From positions 62,001 to 126,000 of the forward strand of contig LNDX01000006.1 in the NCBI GenBank assembly GCA_001464475.1: 64,000 nucleotides of DNA, given 5' to 3'. Of this stretch, positions 25,219-34,877 are shown in pieces. Below the pieces are notes generated by a model that made no database searches, was not told where the DNA came from, and saw only the letters and a list, made by a program, of their open reading frames with translations. The DNA comes from Flavobacteriaceae bacterium Ga0077528 (GTDB lineage Bacteria; Bacteroidota; Bacteroidia; Flavobacteriales; Flavobacteriaceae). The translations under genes and the position numbers were made by a program. Each line of letters opens with the position of its first letter. Position 1 is the stretch's first letter.

Positions 25219-28035
25219 TTATATTGATAGAATATATTCTACAAGTCCTTTTTCGTGTGGCAAATCCATTTTTTTACGCAAACGATATCGCTTTATCTCA
25301 ATACTTCGCACAGAAATATTTAATAATGGAGCTATTTCTTTGGATGAAAGGTTTAACCTTAAGTAAGCACAAAGACGCAAATCGTTTGGAGTAAGTGAAG
25401 GATGCGCTTGCTTAATCTTCTTTAAAAAGTCTTTATCCGCTGTATCGAAAGCTTCTTTAAACACATTCCATGTATCTTCCTGAGATATATTTTTTGTAAT
25501 GGTTGAAATTACAGATTTGATACTTCTATTATTACTTTCCTCTGAAGATTTCTTCAAATCTTCTTTAATTAATGATAATAATTCGTCTTTTTTGATTAAA
25601 CTCATTGTCGAAACAGCTAATTCTTTGTTTTTGGCATCGAATTCCTGAGCTAACTGCTCGTTCTTAATTTTCATTAATTGCTGTTCGTTTTCCAATTCTT
25701 TTATTTCTAACAATAAATTATTTTCTTCAATTAGTTTTTCACGTTGCGTGTTATAATAATTTTTATAAAGCTTATTAACGTAAATTAATGATGAAATTAT
25801 TATTAAACCATAAATTAGAATAGCAAAATTAGTAGCGTACCATGGTTTTTTTATAGTAAATGAGTAAGTTGCCAAATTATCATTTGCAGCATTTGAAACC
25901 CTGGATCTAACTTTAAAAACATAATCACCAGGTGGAAGATTTTTAAAATTCACCATTGGCTTAGCACTCCATTCGCTCCATTCATCTTGAAATCCTTCTA
26001 AAAGATATTGGTATTCTGCATAAATGTATTTATTATATTCCGGCACTGTATAACTAAAAGTTACATTATTTTCGTCATAATCGAAGATTCCTTCTTCAGA
26101 CAAAGCAAAACTTGTTTGTTTATCATTTAACTTATTGATACTTAAATCAGTAATTGATACATTGTGACTTTTAGTACTTAAATCATTAATATTGATTACA
26201 TAATAACCATCAGTAGTACCTATTAGATATTGATAATTTGATAATTGCGAAATATTTTCATATCCTAACATTGAATTTGTTAGTGTAGAAGGAATTGAAA
26301 TGACATTCTTTTTTAAACTAGTGTTTAACTTATTTAATGTAAAATAATTGATGTAATTTTTAGAAAAAAGCCATAATTTATTAGAATTATCTAAAATTAA
26401 TTTCCCTGAATTATATTCATCATTATCAAAAACACTACTTAAAGAATTATCTTTTGTAAATAATTTAGTCTTTTCATTTAGTTTATAAATTCCCTCTTTA
26501 TAAGCATAGTATATTGAATTATTAAATTTGGCTAATCCTGCATTTTTCCCTTTTGGAGGATTGGTGTAAGTAAATAATTTAAAACATTTCTTAAAGCTAT
26601 TATCAACTTGAAAACGAAAAACTCCTTTGTATTCATGACTTACATAAACTTCGTTATGATTAGTAATTTCAAAATATTTAGAAGAATAATTGAAACCTTC
26701 AATCTTATTCTTAAAAACCCATTGATTATTTACTTTCTCTAAAACCGAGAGTCCATAATAATTTCCTTGGATTATCCTATTTTTATTACTTGGTACACTC
26801 TCAAATTTCCATGTGCCAGATTGAGAAAAAATTGATTTTGAATTTTCATTTTCAATCACAAAAGTTCCAGAATCATGGCCACAAAAAAGAGTGTTGTCAT
26901 GAACAAAAAGAGACCATACTTGACCTTTAGTCCCTTTAATAAATCTGAATTGTTCCTCATTTAAATAATTTTTACAAAAAAGACCTTGATTGGTTCCTAT
27001 ATATAACTTTTGATTGTGTACTATAGAAGTATAAACTGTTCCTAAAATTCCAGTTTCGTCAGTAAAACTCTTTATTGGTGACTGCAGATTGATACAATTG
27101 ATTCCGTTATCTAAACCAATCCAAAGATTTTTTTCTGCATCTTCCATTAAAGACAAAACCGTGTTGTTACATAAACCTTTACTTTGAGTAATGTGGTATT
27201 TTACTTTTCCCTCTTTAGTTACAATAAAAACACCATTTGATATGGTACCTACTGCAAAACTTCCATCTGAGAGAATTTGACTGCTATAAATACTACTTGC
27301 AGCAATTTCTGAATCTGCCTCGGCATTATATTTTAATAAACTTCCATTTATTAACTTATAAAAACCATTAAATTGAGTATGAATTAGAAGTCCTTCATCT
27401 ATAGAAAAAATGTTAACAATTTTATTTCCTTTTAAAACAGAATTATTCGAAATCAACTTACTAGTTCCATTCTCAATTTCAAATAAAGAATAATCTGTAG
27501 TTTGATAATAAATTGAATTTGAGGTTTTGAATGATTTTAAAACCCCATTTTTGGGCATTACTATTTTAAAAGTATTTGCTTTTGTATCATAAATATAAAT
27601 TCTGTTTAATGATTGAAAAACAACCCATTGATCGTAGCTAATTATATTCCAGAATTGCTCATCGTCAAGAACTTTTGATTTAATTTTATTACTTAATGAA
27701 GTATAATTTAAATGACCGTTACTTTTTCTAGTCCAAAAACCAAACTCCATGTAGCAACCTGTATATATTCTATTTCCGATTACTTTTACAGAACGAATAA
27801 TTGTTTCGTTTGGTGATTTATACAAATTCCAAGTTGAGCCGTTGAATTCAAGTAAACCTTCATTATTTGCAAAATAAACAAAGTGTTTACTATCTTGAGA
27901 AATCATCCAGTTTTGATTACCAGCGTTATATACAGAAGAATTATATTTAATGATTGGAGGCAATTCTTGACCAATACAATAGTTATTTAGTAAGAAAAGA
28001 CTAAATAATATAAAGACAAGTTTAACTCGTTTCAT
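25219..28035 (-). CDS. Propeller/Y_Y_Y membrane regulator with LuxR-type HTH
   Basis: A 938-residue one-component regulator. A signal peptide is followed by a long beta-propeller region (about 25-640) with repeats such as GLLEFNGSTWNLY and NLWIGLDNGINCI, then a Y_Y_Y domain (about 645-728) of the type in hybrid two-component sensors. A single membrane helix (about 736-753), a coiled coil (about 760-830) and a C-terminal LuxR-like HTH (about 880-938, LSSKEIAPLLNISVRSIEIKRYRLRKKM) complete it. There is no histidine kinase or receiver domain, so signalling would be direct from periplasm to DNA, as in SusR-like regulators. It lies next to the operon it probably activates; it could bind the motif seen upstream of both flanking units. 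Confidence 0.85.
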   Translation of the reverse strand: MKRVKLVFILFSLFLLNNYCIGQELPPIIKYNSSVYNAGNQNWMISQDSKHFVYFANNEGLLEFNGSTWNLYKSPNETIIRSVKVIGNRIYTGCYMEFGFWTRKSNGHLNYTSLSNKIKSKVLDDEQFWNIISYDQWVVFQSLNRIYIYDTKANTFKIVMPKNGVLKSFKTSNSIYYQTTDYSLFEIENGTSKLISNNSVLKGNKIVNIFSIDEGLLIHTQFNGFYKLINGSLLKYNAEADSEIAASSIYSSQILSDGSFAVGTISNGVFIVTKEGKVKYHITQSKGLCNNTVLSLMEDAEKNLWIGLDNGINCINLQSPIKSFTDETGILGTVYTSIVHNQKLYIGTNQGLFCKNYLNEEQFRFIKGTKGQVWSLFVHDNTLFCGHDSGTFVIENENSKSIFSQSGTWKFESVPSNKNRIIQGNYYGLSVLEKVNNQWVFKNKIEGFNYSSKYFEITNHNEVYVSHEYKGVFRFQVDNSFKKCFKLFTYTNPPKGKNAGLAKFNNSIYYAYKEGIYKLNEKTKLFTKDNSLSSVFDNDEYNSGKLILDNSNKLWLFSKNYINYFTLNKLNTSLKKNVISIPSTLTNSMLGYENISQLSNYQYLIGTTDGYYVININDLSTKSHNVSITDLSINKLNDKQTSFALSEEGIFDYDENNVTFSYTVPEYNKYIYAEYQYLLEGFQDEWSEWSAKPMVNFKNLPPGDYVFKVRSRVSNAANDNLATYSFTIKKPWYATNFAILIYGLIIISSLIYVNKLYKNYYNTQREKLIEENNLLLEIKELENEQQLMKIKNEQLAQEFDAKNKELAVSTMSLIKKDELLSLIKEDLKKSSEESNNRSIKSVISTITKNISQEDTWNVFKEAFDTADKDFLKKIKQAHPSLTPNDLRLCAYLRLNLSSKEIAPLLNISVRSIEIKRYRLRKKMDLPHEKGLVEYILSI

Positions 28036-28134
28036 TTTTTTGATAAATTAATATTGAGGTTAAATATAATTAAAAAATAATAATAGTCAAAGAACTACAC
28101 TTAATAAATAAAAGTAATTTTAATAACTTGACAT

Positions 28135-28162
28135 AAAAAAGGCTGTCGTATAGACAGCCTTT
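28135..28162 (-). terminator. Terminator of the carbohydrate-binding protein gene
   Basis: GGCTGTC (28141-28147) pairs with GACAGCC (28153-28159), extended by A/T pairs, with a run of T on the minus strand. It ends the preceding gene before the regulator gene, so the two are separate units. Confidence 0.85.
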
Positions 28163-28182
28163 AAATATAGAATAATTTAAAC

Positions 28183-30006
28183 TTATTCTTTGATGAATTT
28201 TGTTGAAGAAACTTTTCCGTCAATAGTAGCTTTTATTACATAAATACCAGAAGTTAAGCTAGAAACATTAACAGAAACTATTTCATTATTTGTAACTTCA
28301 TTAAGTACTTCTTGACCTAAGATGTTATATATAGCTACTCTTTCAACAGTTGAAGGAGCTTCAATATTTAATAAATCTTTAGCTGGAATTGGATAAAGTT
28401 TTACATTTGAAGCATTGAAAGAAGTATTAGATAATTGTGAATTAGTTGTGAACATGATATTATCAATGTAAACATAACCAGCATTATCTACACTATCATT
28501 GAAAGGACTACATTTCCATTGGAAAAAATTCGTACTTGCGAAACCAATACCAGTAAAATATGATAAAGGAATCTCAACTTTTTTCCATTGACCTGTTAAT
28601 AAAGGCTCTTGTGTACCTACTTGATAAACATGTTCAGTTACACCACCATTATTGCTTATCAATACAAATCTAAAACCATTTGGTAAATTTGGTTGAGCCC
28701 AATAATCAAATGAAACAAAACCATATGATGAAACATTAGCATTTGCCTCACCTTGACCCCATCCTGCAATACCAAAATTATAACGTAATGCTTTGTTTAC
28801 AACAGATGTAGCATCTAAATCTGGTTCAGCCGATAAAATTCCGAAGTCATATACTACTGGAAATGTTGTAGTATAACTATTAGTATCGTTGTAAATACTA
28901 TATACCTGGCTATTTGGAGCTGTAGGAACTGGAGCTGGAGTTAAAGGTGTTGGAATTACCGGAGCAGTTCCAAGAGGTCCTCTTATGTTATCAACATAAA
29001 AAGTTCTAGTTGGTCTTGGTATTGGAACATTACCTGGCTGCGTAAAGAAAGATGTTCCTCCAGCAGTCCAATAAGTGTGAATCACAAAACCAGTATAAGT
29101 TCCAGACGCAGGTGCAGGTTGCCCATCTAACGATGTATTGAAAGTAAACGTAACTGTTTGCCATGTACTACCACCTGGATGTGATGCAGAAGCAGCTACA
29201 GTAGCAGCAGGAGCAACACCGTTAGTAACCTTAACTAAAAAAACAACAGGATCTGCAGAAAATACATCCATAGTCATTGTTTGTGATGCAGTTAAATTTA
29301 CTGGAGTAGTTAAATTCAAATTAATACCTTGCCAAGGTTCGCCAGCAGGATTTCCAGTAATTTTCATCACTTGTGTTGTATTTGTTCCTGTTCCAGCTTC
29401 TAAAACTGGTTGTGGACCAGCTCCAAAAGAAGCACCGTTAATACCACCACTCTCAGATGATTCAAAACCTAAAACTAATGGTAACGAAACTGGAACAGTT
29501 GGAACTTGAGTTAATGTTACATTATCAATGAAAAAACTAGTGTTACTTAATCCACCTTCAAAACCTAATTTCATTGTTGGATAAGTTTGACTTACAACAA
29601 ATGTAGCTTCATAATTTGCCATTGTAGTGGTTAAATTGAAATCTTGTGTATGAATAGCAGCAAAACCACCACCATCTTCACCAAAAAACAATCTAACGGG
29701 ACGAGCACTAGCTCCTCTTGCATCAAAAGTAATTTTATAGGTTTGTCCTGCTGTTAAAGATGAGATTTGAGTTGAAGTCAACACTTGGTTTAGTTGAACG
29801 TGCCATGTTTGACCACCTGCACCAACAAGAGTTGTTACATTTGCTTCATTGTTACTGGCATTTACAACTCCAGAAACTCCTGCAAAATCTGCAAAATAAG
29901 TAGTCCAAGAACTTAAACCACCACTAAAGTCACCATTAGTGACAATGTTTTGAGCAAATCCGCTAAATGTAAATATAGCGAATAACATCAAAGTAATTTT
30001 TTTCAT
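28183..30006 (-). CDS. Secreted multi-CBM protein with T9SS sorting domain
   Basis: A 607-residue protein with a signal peptide (residues 1-18), an N-terminal CBM4_9-like beta-sandwich (about 19-165), a second beta-sandwich (about 175-345), a Pro/Thr-rich linker, a third sandwich (about 370-520) and a T9SS C-terminal sorting domain (about 530-607). No catalytic residues were recognised. It is likely a secreted or surface glucan-binding protein. It is transcribed alone, directly upstream of the regulator, and ends in its own terminator. Its promoter is not of the standard type and carries ACTATA repeats. Confidence 0.8.
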   Translation of the reverse strand: MKKITLMLFAIFTFSGFAQNIVTNGDFSGGLSSWTTYFADFAGVSGVVNASNNEANVTTLVGAGGQTWHVQLNQVLTSTQISSLTAGQTYKITFDARGASARPVRLFFGEDGGGFAAIHTQDFNLTTTMANYEATFVVSQTYPTMKLGFEGGLSNTSFFIDNVTLTQVPTVPVSLPLVLGFESSESGGINGASFGAGPQPVLEAGTGTNTTQVMKITGNPAGEPWQGINLNLTTPVNLTASQTMTMDVFSADPVVFLVKVTNGVAPAATVAASASHPGGSTWQTVTFTFNTSLDGQPAPASGTYTGFVIHTYWTAGGTSFFTQPGNVPIPRPTRTFYVDNIRGPLGTAPVIPTPLTPAPVPTAPNSQVYSIYNDTNSYTTTFPVVYDFGILSAEPDLDATSVVNKALRYNFGIAGWGQGEANANVSSYGFVSFDYWAQPNLPNGFRFVLISNNGGVTEHVYQVGTQEPLLTGQWKKVEIPLSYFTGIGFASTNFFQWKCSPFNDSVDNAGYVYIDNIMFTTNSQLSNTSFNASNVKLYPIPAKDLLNIEAPSTVERVAIYNILGQEVLNEVTNNEIVSVNVSSLTSGIYVIKATIDGKVSSTKFIKE

Positions 30007-30408
30007 AATTTTTTAAATTTAGTTGAATTGTAAATTTACACAACTATTGGATAAATAAAATTTTATGCGACTATATAAAAACTATACAAAATAAAAAATC
30101 ACTAAATCGTTTGAAATTACAAGAAAATCCTTGATTTTGTAATATTTAACAATCATAATCAAAATTTGAAAGAAAATAATAATGTTGTGTTAATGTATAG
30201 GTAATTTTAACATACAAGTGCAAAATCATGATTAAAATAATTAATGATACATTAAATTTTATACACAATTTTGTCAATATCATAAAATCATTCATAAAAT
30301 AATAACATATACATTATTCTCAAATTAACATTTCATCATTATTACTGACCGCATAATACTATATCACATTTCATAAATCATTATCTTTGCAAAAATTCTA
30401 ATCTTGCT
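30007..30408. promoter_or_regulatory. Divergent intergenic region between the glucan locus and uvrA
   Basis: A 402-base AT-rich gap with no gene. It contains two ACTATA repeats (30071-30088) before the carbohydrate-binding protein gene, an imperfect inverted repeat ATTACAA...TTGTAAT (about 30116-30143), and the -7 element TATCTTTG (30382-30389), 20 bases before the uvrA ATG. Nothing else was recognised. Confidence 0.45.
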
Positions 30409-33198
30409 ATGATTACAAAAGATTTTTCTAAACTTGAACCTAAAAAGAACATCTTAATAAAAGGTGCTGAAATTCACAACTTAAAGTCACTTGATGTTGC
30501 TATTCCAAGAAATAAATTGGTTGTAATAACAGGACTTTCAGGCTCGGGAAAATCATCTTTAGCATTTGATACTTTGTATGCCGAAGGTCAACGTAGATAT
30601 GTAGAAAGTTTATCTTCCTATGCAAGGCAATTTTTAGGACGTTTAGACAAACCTAAAGTTGAATATATAAAAGGAATAGCTCCTGCAATTGCTATTGAAC
30701 AAAAAGTAAATACTACCAATGCTCGTTCAACTGTTGGAACTTCTACAGAAATTTATGATTACTTAAAATTGCTTTTTGCTAGAATTGGTAAAACAATTTC
30801 TCTTGTTTCTGGAAACGAAGTTAAAAAAGATACTGTTTCTGATGTAATCAATAAAGTAAAAACATTCCAATTAGAAAGTCGTTGGCTACTTCTTGCTCCT
30901 ATTCATTTAGAACAAGGAAGAAAACTAGAAGACAAACTAAAAGTTCTTCTACAACAAGGATTTGCTAGGATTTTGGTTAATAACGAAATGGTTCGTTTAG
31001 ATGAAATTGACCAACATTCACTAGATAATAAAGATGTTTTATTAATTATTGATAGAATCATTGTTAAAGAGGAAGAAGAGTTCTTTAATCGCCTTTCTGA
31101 TGCTATTCAAACTGCTTTTTTTGAAGGAAAAGGAGAATGCTATCTACAAGATTTATCAAATAATAATCGTTTAGAATTCAGTTCTAATTTTGAATTGGAT
31201 GGCATGACATTTTTAGAACCCAACGTTCATTTATTTAGTTTTAATAATCCTTATGGTGCTTGTCCTACTTGTGAAGGATATGGAAATATCATAGGAATTG
31301 ATGAAGATTTAGTGATTCCAAATACTGCACTTTCAGTTTTTGAAAACGCTATTTATCCTTGGCGTGGCGAAAGCATGGGTTGGTATCGTGATGAATTGGT
31401 AAACAAAGCTTACAAGTTTGATTTTCCTATTCATAAACCATATTTTGAGCTTTCTGAGCAACAAAAAGACTTGGTTTGGAAAGGAAATCAATATTTTCAA
31501 GGATTAAACGATTTCTTTAAGGAATTAGAGGAAAAAAACTATAAAATTCAGAATCGTGTGATGCTTTCACGTTATCGTGGGAAAACCAAATGTAATGTTT
31601 GTAAAGGAAAACGTTTACGAATTGAAGCCAATTACATTCAAGTTGGTGGAAAAACCATTTCTGATTTAGTAGATTTATCAATCAAGAGATTAATTCCGTT
31701 TTTTGCTGATTTGCAATTGTCTGATTATGATAAAACGGTTGCCAAACGACTTTTAATTGAAATCAATAGCCGATTGGCTTTCTTGAGTAACGTTGGATTA
31801 GAATATTTGACCTTAAATAGAAATTCAGCAACGCTTTCTGGTGGAGAATCACAGCGAATTAACCTAGCAACTTCGTTAGGAAGTAGTTTGGTAGGTTCGA
31901 TGTATATTTTGGACGAACCAAGCATCGGATTACATCCAAAAGACACGGAATTATTGATTGGAGTTCTAAAAAATCTTCGTGATTTAGGAAATACCGTAAT
32001 CGTTGTTGAACACGACGAAGATATTATGAAACAAGCCGATATGATTATTGATATTGGTCCAGAAGCCGGAACTCATGGTGGAAATTTAGTGGCACAAGGA
32101 ACATTTGATGAAATTTTAAAATCAGATTCACTAACAGCTAAATATCTTAATGGTGAATTAGAAATTAAAGTTCCAAGAACACGTCGAAAATGGAATACTT
32201 ATATAGATATTCTTGGAGCAAGAGAAAACAATTTACAGAATCTTGATGTTCGTTTTCCATTAGAGTGTTTAACTGTTGTAACTGGAGTTTCTGGAAGTGG
32301 AAAAAGTACTTTGGTTAAAAAAATATTATTTCCTGCCATTCAAAAAAGATTGGAAGGCGTAGGTGAAAAAGCCGGTCAATTCTCAGATATGCAAGGACAT
32401 TATCATAGAATTCATCATATTGAATATGTAGATCAAAATCCAATAGGAAGAAGTTCGCGTTCTAATCCTGTGACATATATTAAAGCTTACGATGATATTC
32501 GTGATTTGTTTTCTAAAACTAAATTATCTAAAATTCGTGGCTATCAACCCAAACATTTTTCATTCAATGTTGATGGCGGAAGATGTGAAACTTGTAAAGG
32601 TGATGGTTCTATTAATGTAGAAATGGTTTTTATGGCCGATGTAGAATTACCATGTGAAACTTGTAACGGAAAACGATTTAAAAAAGAAATTCTAGAAGTA
32701 ACTTTTGAAGGAAAAAACATTGATGACATTCTAACGATGACAATTGATGATGCCATTTCATTCTTTAGCGAGCACAAACAGGCTAAAATTATGCAAAAAT
32801 TACAACCTTTGCAAGACGTTGGTTTAGGTTATGTTCAATTAGGACAATCCTCTTCTACTCTTTCTGGTGGTGAAGCACAGCGTATTAAATTAGCTTCATT
32901 TCTTGTAAAAGGAAATACCAAAGACAAAGCTTTATTTGTTTTTGATGAACCTACAACTGGATTGCATTTTCATGATATTCAGAAATTATTGACATCGTTT
33001 GAAGCTTTAATTGATAAAGGACATTCTATTATTGTTGTTGAACACAACTTAGATTTAATAAAATGTGCTGATTGGATCATTGATTTAGGTCCAGAAGGTG
33101 GTGAAAATGGTGGATTACTATTAGCAGTAGGAACTCCTGAAGATGTTGTGAAAAACAAAGCGTCGATTACTGGGAAATATTTGAAAGAGAAATTATAA
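30409..33198 (+). CDS. uvrA: UvrA, excinuclease ABC subunit A
   Basis: A 929-residue ATPase that recognises DNA damage in nucleotide-excision repair. The first Walker A motif is GLSGSGKSS (residues 42-50) and the second GVSGSGKST; both ABC signatures ([24 protein letters not shown]) and Walker B motifs are intact. The C-terminal zinc finger (CETCKGD...CETCNGK) and CNVCKGKR are present. The first zinc finger is incomplete: the second pair CPTC (285-288) remains, but where E. coli has CPIC the sequence reads FELDGM (261-266). Start chosen at the ATG 20 bases after a -7 promoter element. Confidence 0.95.
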   Translation: MITKDFSKLEPKKNILIKGAEIHNLKSLDVAIPRNKLVVITGLSGSGKSSLAFDTLYAEGQRRYVESLSSYARQFLGRLDKPKVEYIKGIAPAIAIEQKVNTTNARSTVGTSTEIYDYLKLLFARIGKTISLVSGNEVKKDTVSDVINKVKTFQLESRWLLLAPIHLEQGRKLEDKLKVLLQQGFARILVNNEMVRLDEIDQHSLDNKDVLLIIDRIIVKEEEEFFNRLSDAIQTAFFEGKGECYLQDLSNNNRLEFSSNFELDGMTFLEPNVHLFSFNNPYGACPTCEGYGNIIGIDEDLVIPNTALSVFENAIYPWRGESMGWYRDELVNKAYKFDFPIHKPYFELSEQQKDLVWKGNQYFQGLNDFFKELEEKNYKIQNRVMLSRYRGKTKCNVCKGKRLRIEANYIQVGGKTISDLVDLSIKRLIPFFADLQLSDYDKTVAKRLLIEINSRLAFLSNVGLEYLTLNRNSATLSGGESQRINLATSLGSSLVGSMYILDEPSIGLHPKDTELLIGVLKNLRDLGNTVIVVEHDEDIMKQADMIIDIGPEAGTHGGNLVAQGTFDEILKSDSLTAKYLNGELEIKVPRTRRKWNTYIDILGARENNLQNLDVRFPLECLTVVTGVSGSGKSTLVKKILFPAIQKRLEGVGEKAGQFSDMQGHYHRIHHIEYVDQNPIGRSSRSNPVTYIKAYDDIRDLFSKTKLSKIRGYQPKHFSFNVDGGRCETCKGDGSINVEMVFMADVELPCETCNGKRFKKEILEVTFEGKNIDDILTMTIDDAISFFSEHKQAKIMQKLQPLQDVGLGYVQLGQSSSTLSGGEAQRIKLASFLVKGNTKDKALFVFDEPTTGLHFHDIQKLLTSFEALIDKGHSIIVVEHNLDLIKCADWIIDLGPEGGENGGLLLAVGTPEDVVKNKASITGKYLKEKL

Positions 33199-33218
33199 TT
33201 TTGCAAAAAAAATAAAAC

Positions 33219-34148
33219 ATGAAAAAAACTACAATTATTCTATTATTACTTTTGAGTTTATCAATTCAAGCTCAAAATTACACTTTTAGTAATCTTACAG
33301 GAACTTACTCCGATTTAACAGGAACAACCTCTATAAGTAATGGTGAAATTTGGGATGATCCAGAATATGATTTAGTATTACCTTTTTCATTTACCATCAA
33401 TGGTAATACAAACTCAAATTTTAAAGTTTATGATAGTTATATTGTTCAACAAACTACTGGTACGATTTTCCAAGCGGTTGCCTCATTTGCTACTGATTTG
33501 ATTGATCGTGGTGATGGCGGTTCAACTTCATTATCACCTATTAGTTATAAAATTGATGGAGTTACTGGAAATAGAATTGCAAAGATAGAATTTAAAAATT
33601 GTGGATCATTCAACGATAATTCTCTTGCAATGTTTGTGAATTTTCAAATTTGGCTATATGAAGGAACTAATATTATTGAATATCGTTATGGCCCAAGTTT
33701 AGTAACAGATAGTGTGAGTTTTTATGGAGGCGATTCTGGTGCTATAATAGGAGTAAGCGGTGTTGATATTAATGATAATTTTTCAAATGCACATTTTTTA
33801 ACAGGACAAGCTTCTAATCCTACTCTTGCAACTACTGATGTTACAATAACTGGAACTCCTGCGCCAAACACAGTTTACAGATTCACACCAACAACTTTAA
33901 ATACTACTGAAATAAGTTCATCTTCAGTGACCTTGTATCCAAATCCTTTTAATGATTATGTTGTAATAGAAGGTTTGAAATCAAATTTTAGCTATGATAT
34001 TTATAATGTTAGCGGAAAATTAATACAAAGTAATCAAGATGCTACTTCTGGAACTGTAATTGACACAAAATCATTTGAATCAGGAATTTATATTCTGAAA
34101 ATTGTTTCTGAAAATGAAACTATTATAAAGAAAATAATCAAAATGTAA
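33219..34148 (+). CDS. Secreted T9SS cargo protein, unknown function
   Basis: A 309-residue protein with a signal peptide (about 1-19), a beta-rich domain, and a T9SS C-terminal sorting domain (about 235-309, beginning SVTLYPNPFNDYVVIEG and ending IIKKIIKM). The main domain (about 20-225) is dominated by Thr, Ser, Gly and Asn and has no motif I recognise. It starts 20 bases after uvrA, so it may be read from the same transcript, although functional linkage is unlikely. Confidence 0.78.
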   Translation: MKKTTIILLLLLSLSIQAQNYTFSNLTGTYSDLTGTTSISNGEIWDDPEYDLVLPFSFTINGNTNSNFKVYDSYIVQQTTGTIFQAVASFATDLIDRGDGGSTSLSPISYKIDGVTGNRIAKIEFKNCGSFNDNSLAMFVNFQIWLYEGTNIIEYRYGPSLVTDSVSFYGGDSGAIIGVSGVDINDNFSNAHFLTGQASNPTLATTDVTITGTPAPNTVYRFTPTTLNTTEISSSSVTLYPNPFNDYVVIEGLKSNFSYDIYNVSGKLIQSNQDATSGTVIDTKSFESGIYILKIVSENETIIKKIIKM

Positions 34149-34170
34149 TTTGTTTATTTTAATAAATCAT

Positions 34171-34204
34171 AAAAAATGGCTTCTAAATTTAGAAGCCATT
34201 TTTT
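34171..34204. terminator. Terminator, perfect palindrome
   Basis: A 34-base perfect palindrome centred at 34187/34188, with GGCTTCT and AGAAGCC at its core and A- and T-runs at the ends. It can end transcription from both sides. Confidence 0.85.
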
Positions 34205-34286
34205 TATTTTTATGTTTTATATACAAAACTAAATTCTAAAGTATACTTAGAGAAAAGTTTTTTAATCTTTTCTGATTTGATTAAGA

Positions 34287-34862
34287 CTAAATTTTAAAAA
34301 GATCATATCCAACTCCTAGACTTAATATGGAGTTTCTTATATTTAAATCCGTATTGTCTTCATTATTGATATTTATAAATCCTAAATTGTATCTTAAGTT
34401 TATAAATAACTTCTTTGTGACAAATGCATTTGCACCTATATTAAAACCAAAATCAAAATTTGTAGTGACTTTTTTTAAATCTAAATTATCTTTAATTTCT
34501 GATTTTAAAAGTAATCCGAATTGAGGACCAAACTCTAAATGAAAATTTTCTAAATCTTTAAAAGCAAACATTAAAGGAACATTAATGTAATCAAAATTAT
34601 ATCTTAATTTATTGCTAATTCCTTTTAAATTATATCCTTGTCTAGAATAAACAATTTCAGGTTGAAAATTAAACATTTCGTTTAACTTAATTTTAGAATA
34701 CAAGCCCAAATAAACGCTGGTTTTAGTTTTTTCATCAATATTTCCTTTAACATTGGCAAAATTCAAACCTGACTTTAACCCAAAATTATATTGAGAATAA
34801 ATTAAGTTTGAATTTAAAAAAAATAAAAAAACAAAAACAACTACAATTTTCAACTTACTCAT
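34287..34862 (-). CDS. Outer-membrane beta-barrel, PorT-like family
   Basis: A protein of 191 residues from the ATG at 34862 (start MSKLKIVVVFVFLFF), with a signal peptide followed by short alternating strands (FGLKSGLNFANVKGN, then FNFQPEIVYSRQGYNLKG and later GFNIGANAFVTKKLFINLRYNLGF) typical of PorT-like barrels of about eight strands. No role can be given from sequence. It starts 15 bases after the stop codon of the M28 peptidase gene and may be co-transcribed with it. Confidence 0.8.
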   Translation of the reverse strand: MSKLKIVVVFVFLFFLNSNLIYSQYNFGLKSGLNFANVKGNIDEKTKTSVYLGLYSKIKLNEMFNFQPEIVYSRQGYNLKGISNKLRYNFDYINVPLMFAFKDLENFHLEFGPQFGLLLKSEIKDNLDLKKVTTNFDFGFNIGANAFVTKKLFINLRYNLGFININNEDNTDLNIRNSILSLGVGYDLFKI

Positions 34863-34877
34863 AAACAAAACTTAAAA

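Noticed and set aside
25219..28035. The regulator as a hybrid two-component system
   Set aside because: No HisKA, HATPase or receiver motif is present between the membrane helix and the HTH.
29138..29509. A 123-codon frame on the strand opposite the multi-CBM protein
   Set aside because: It overlaps a well-supported gene and reflects the Thr/Ala/Gly-rich codon use of the CBM linkers.
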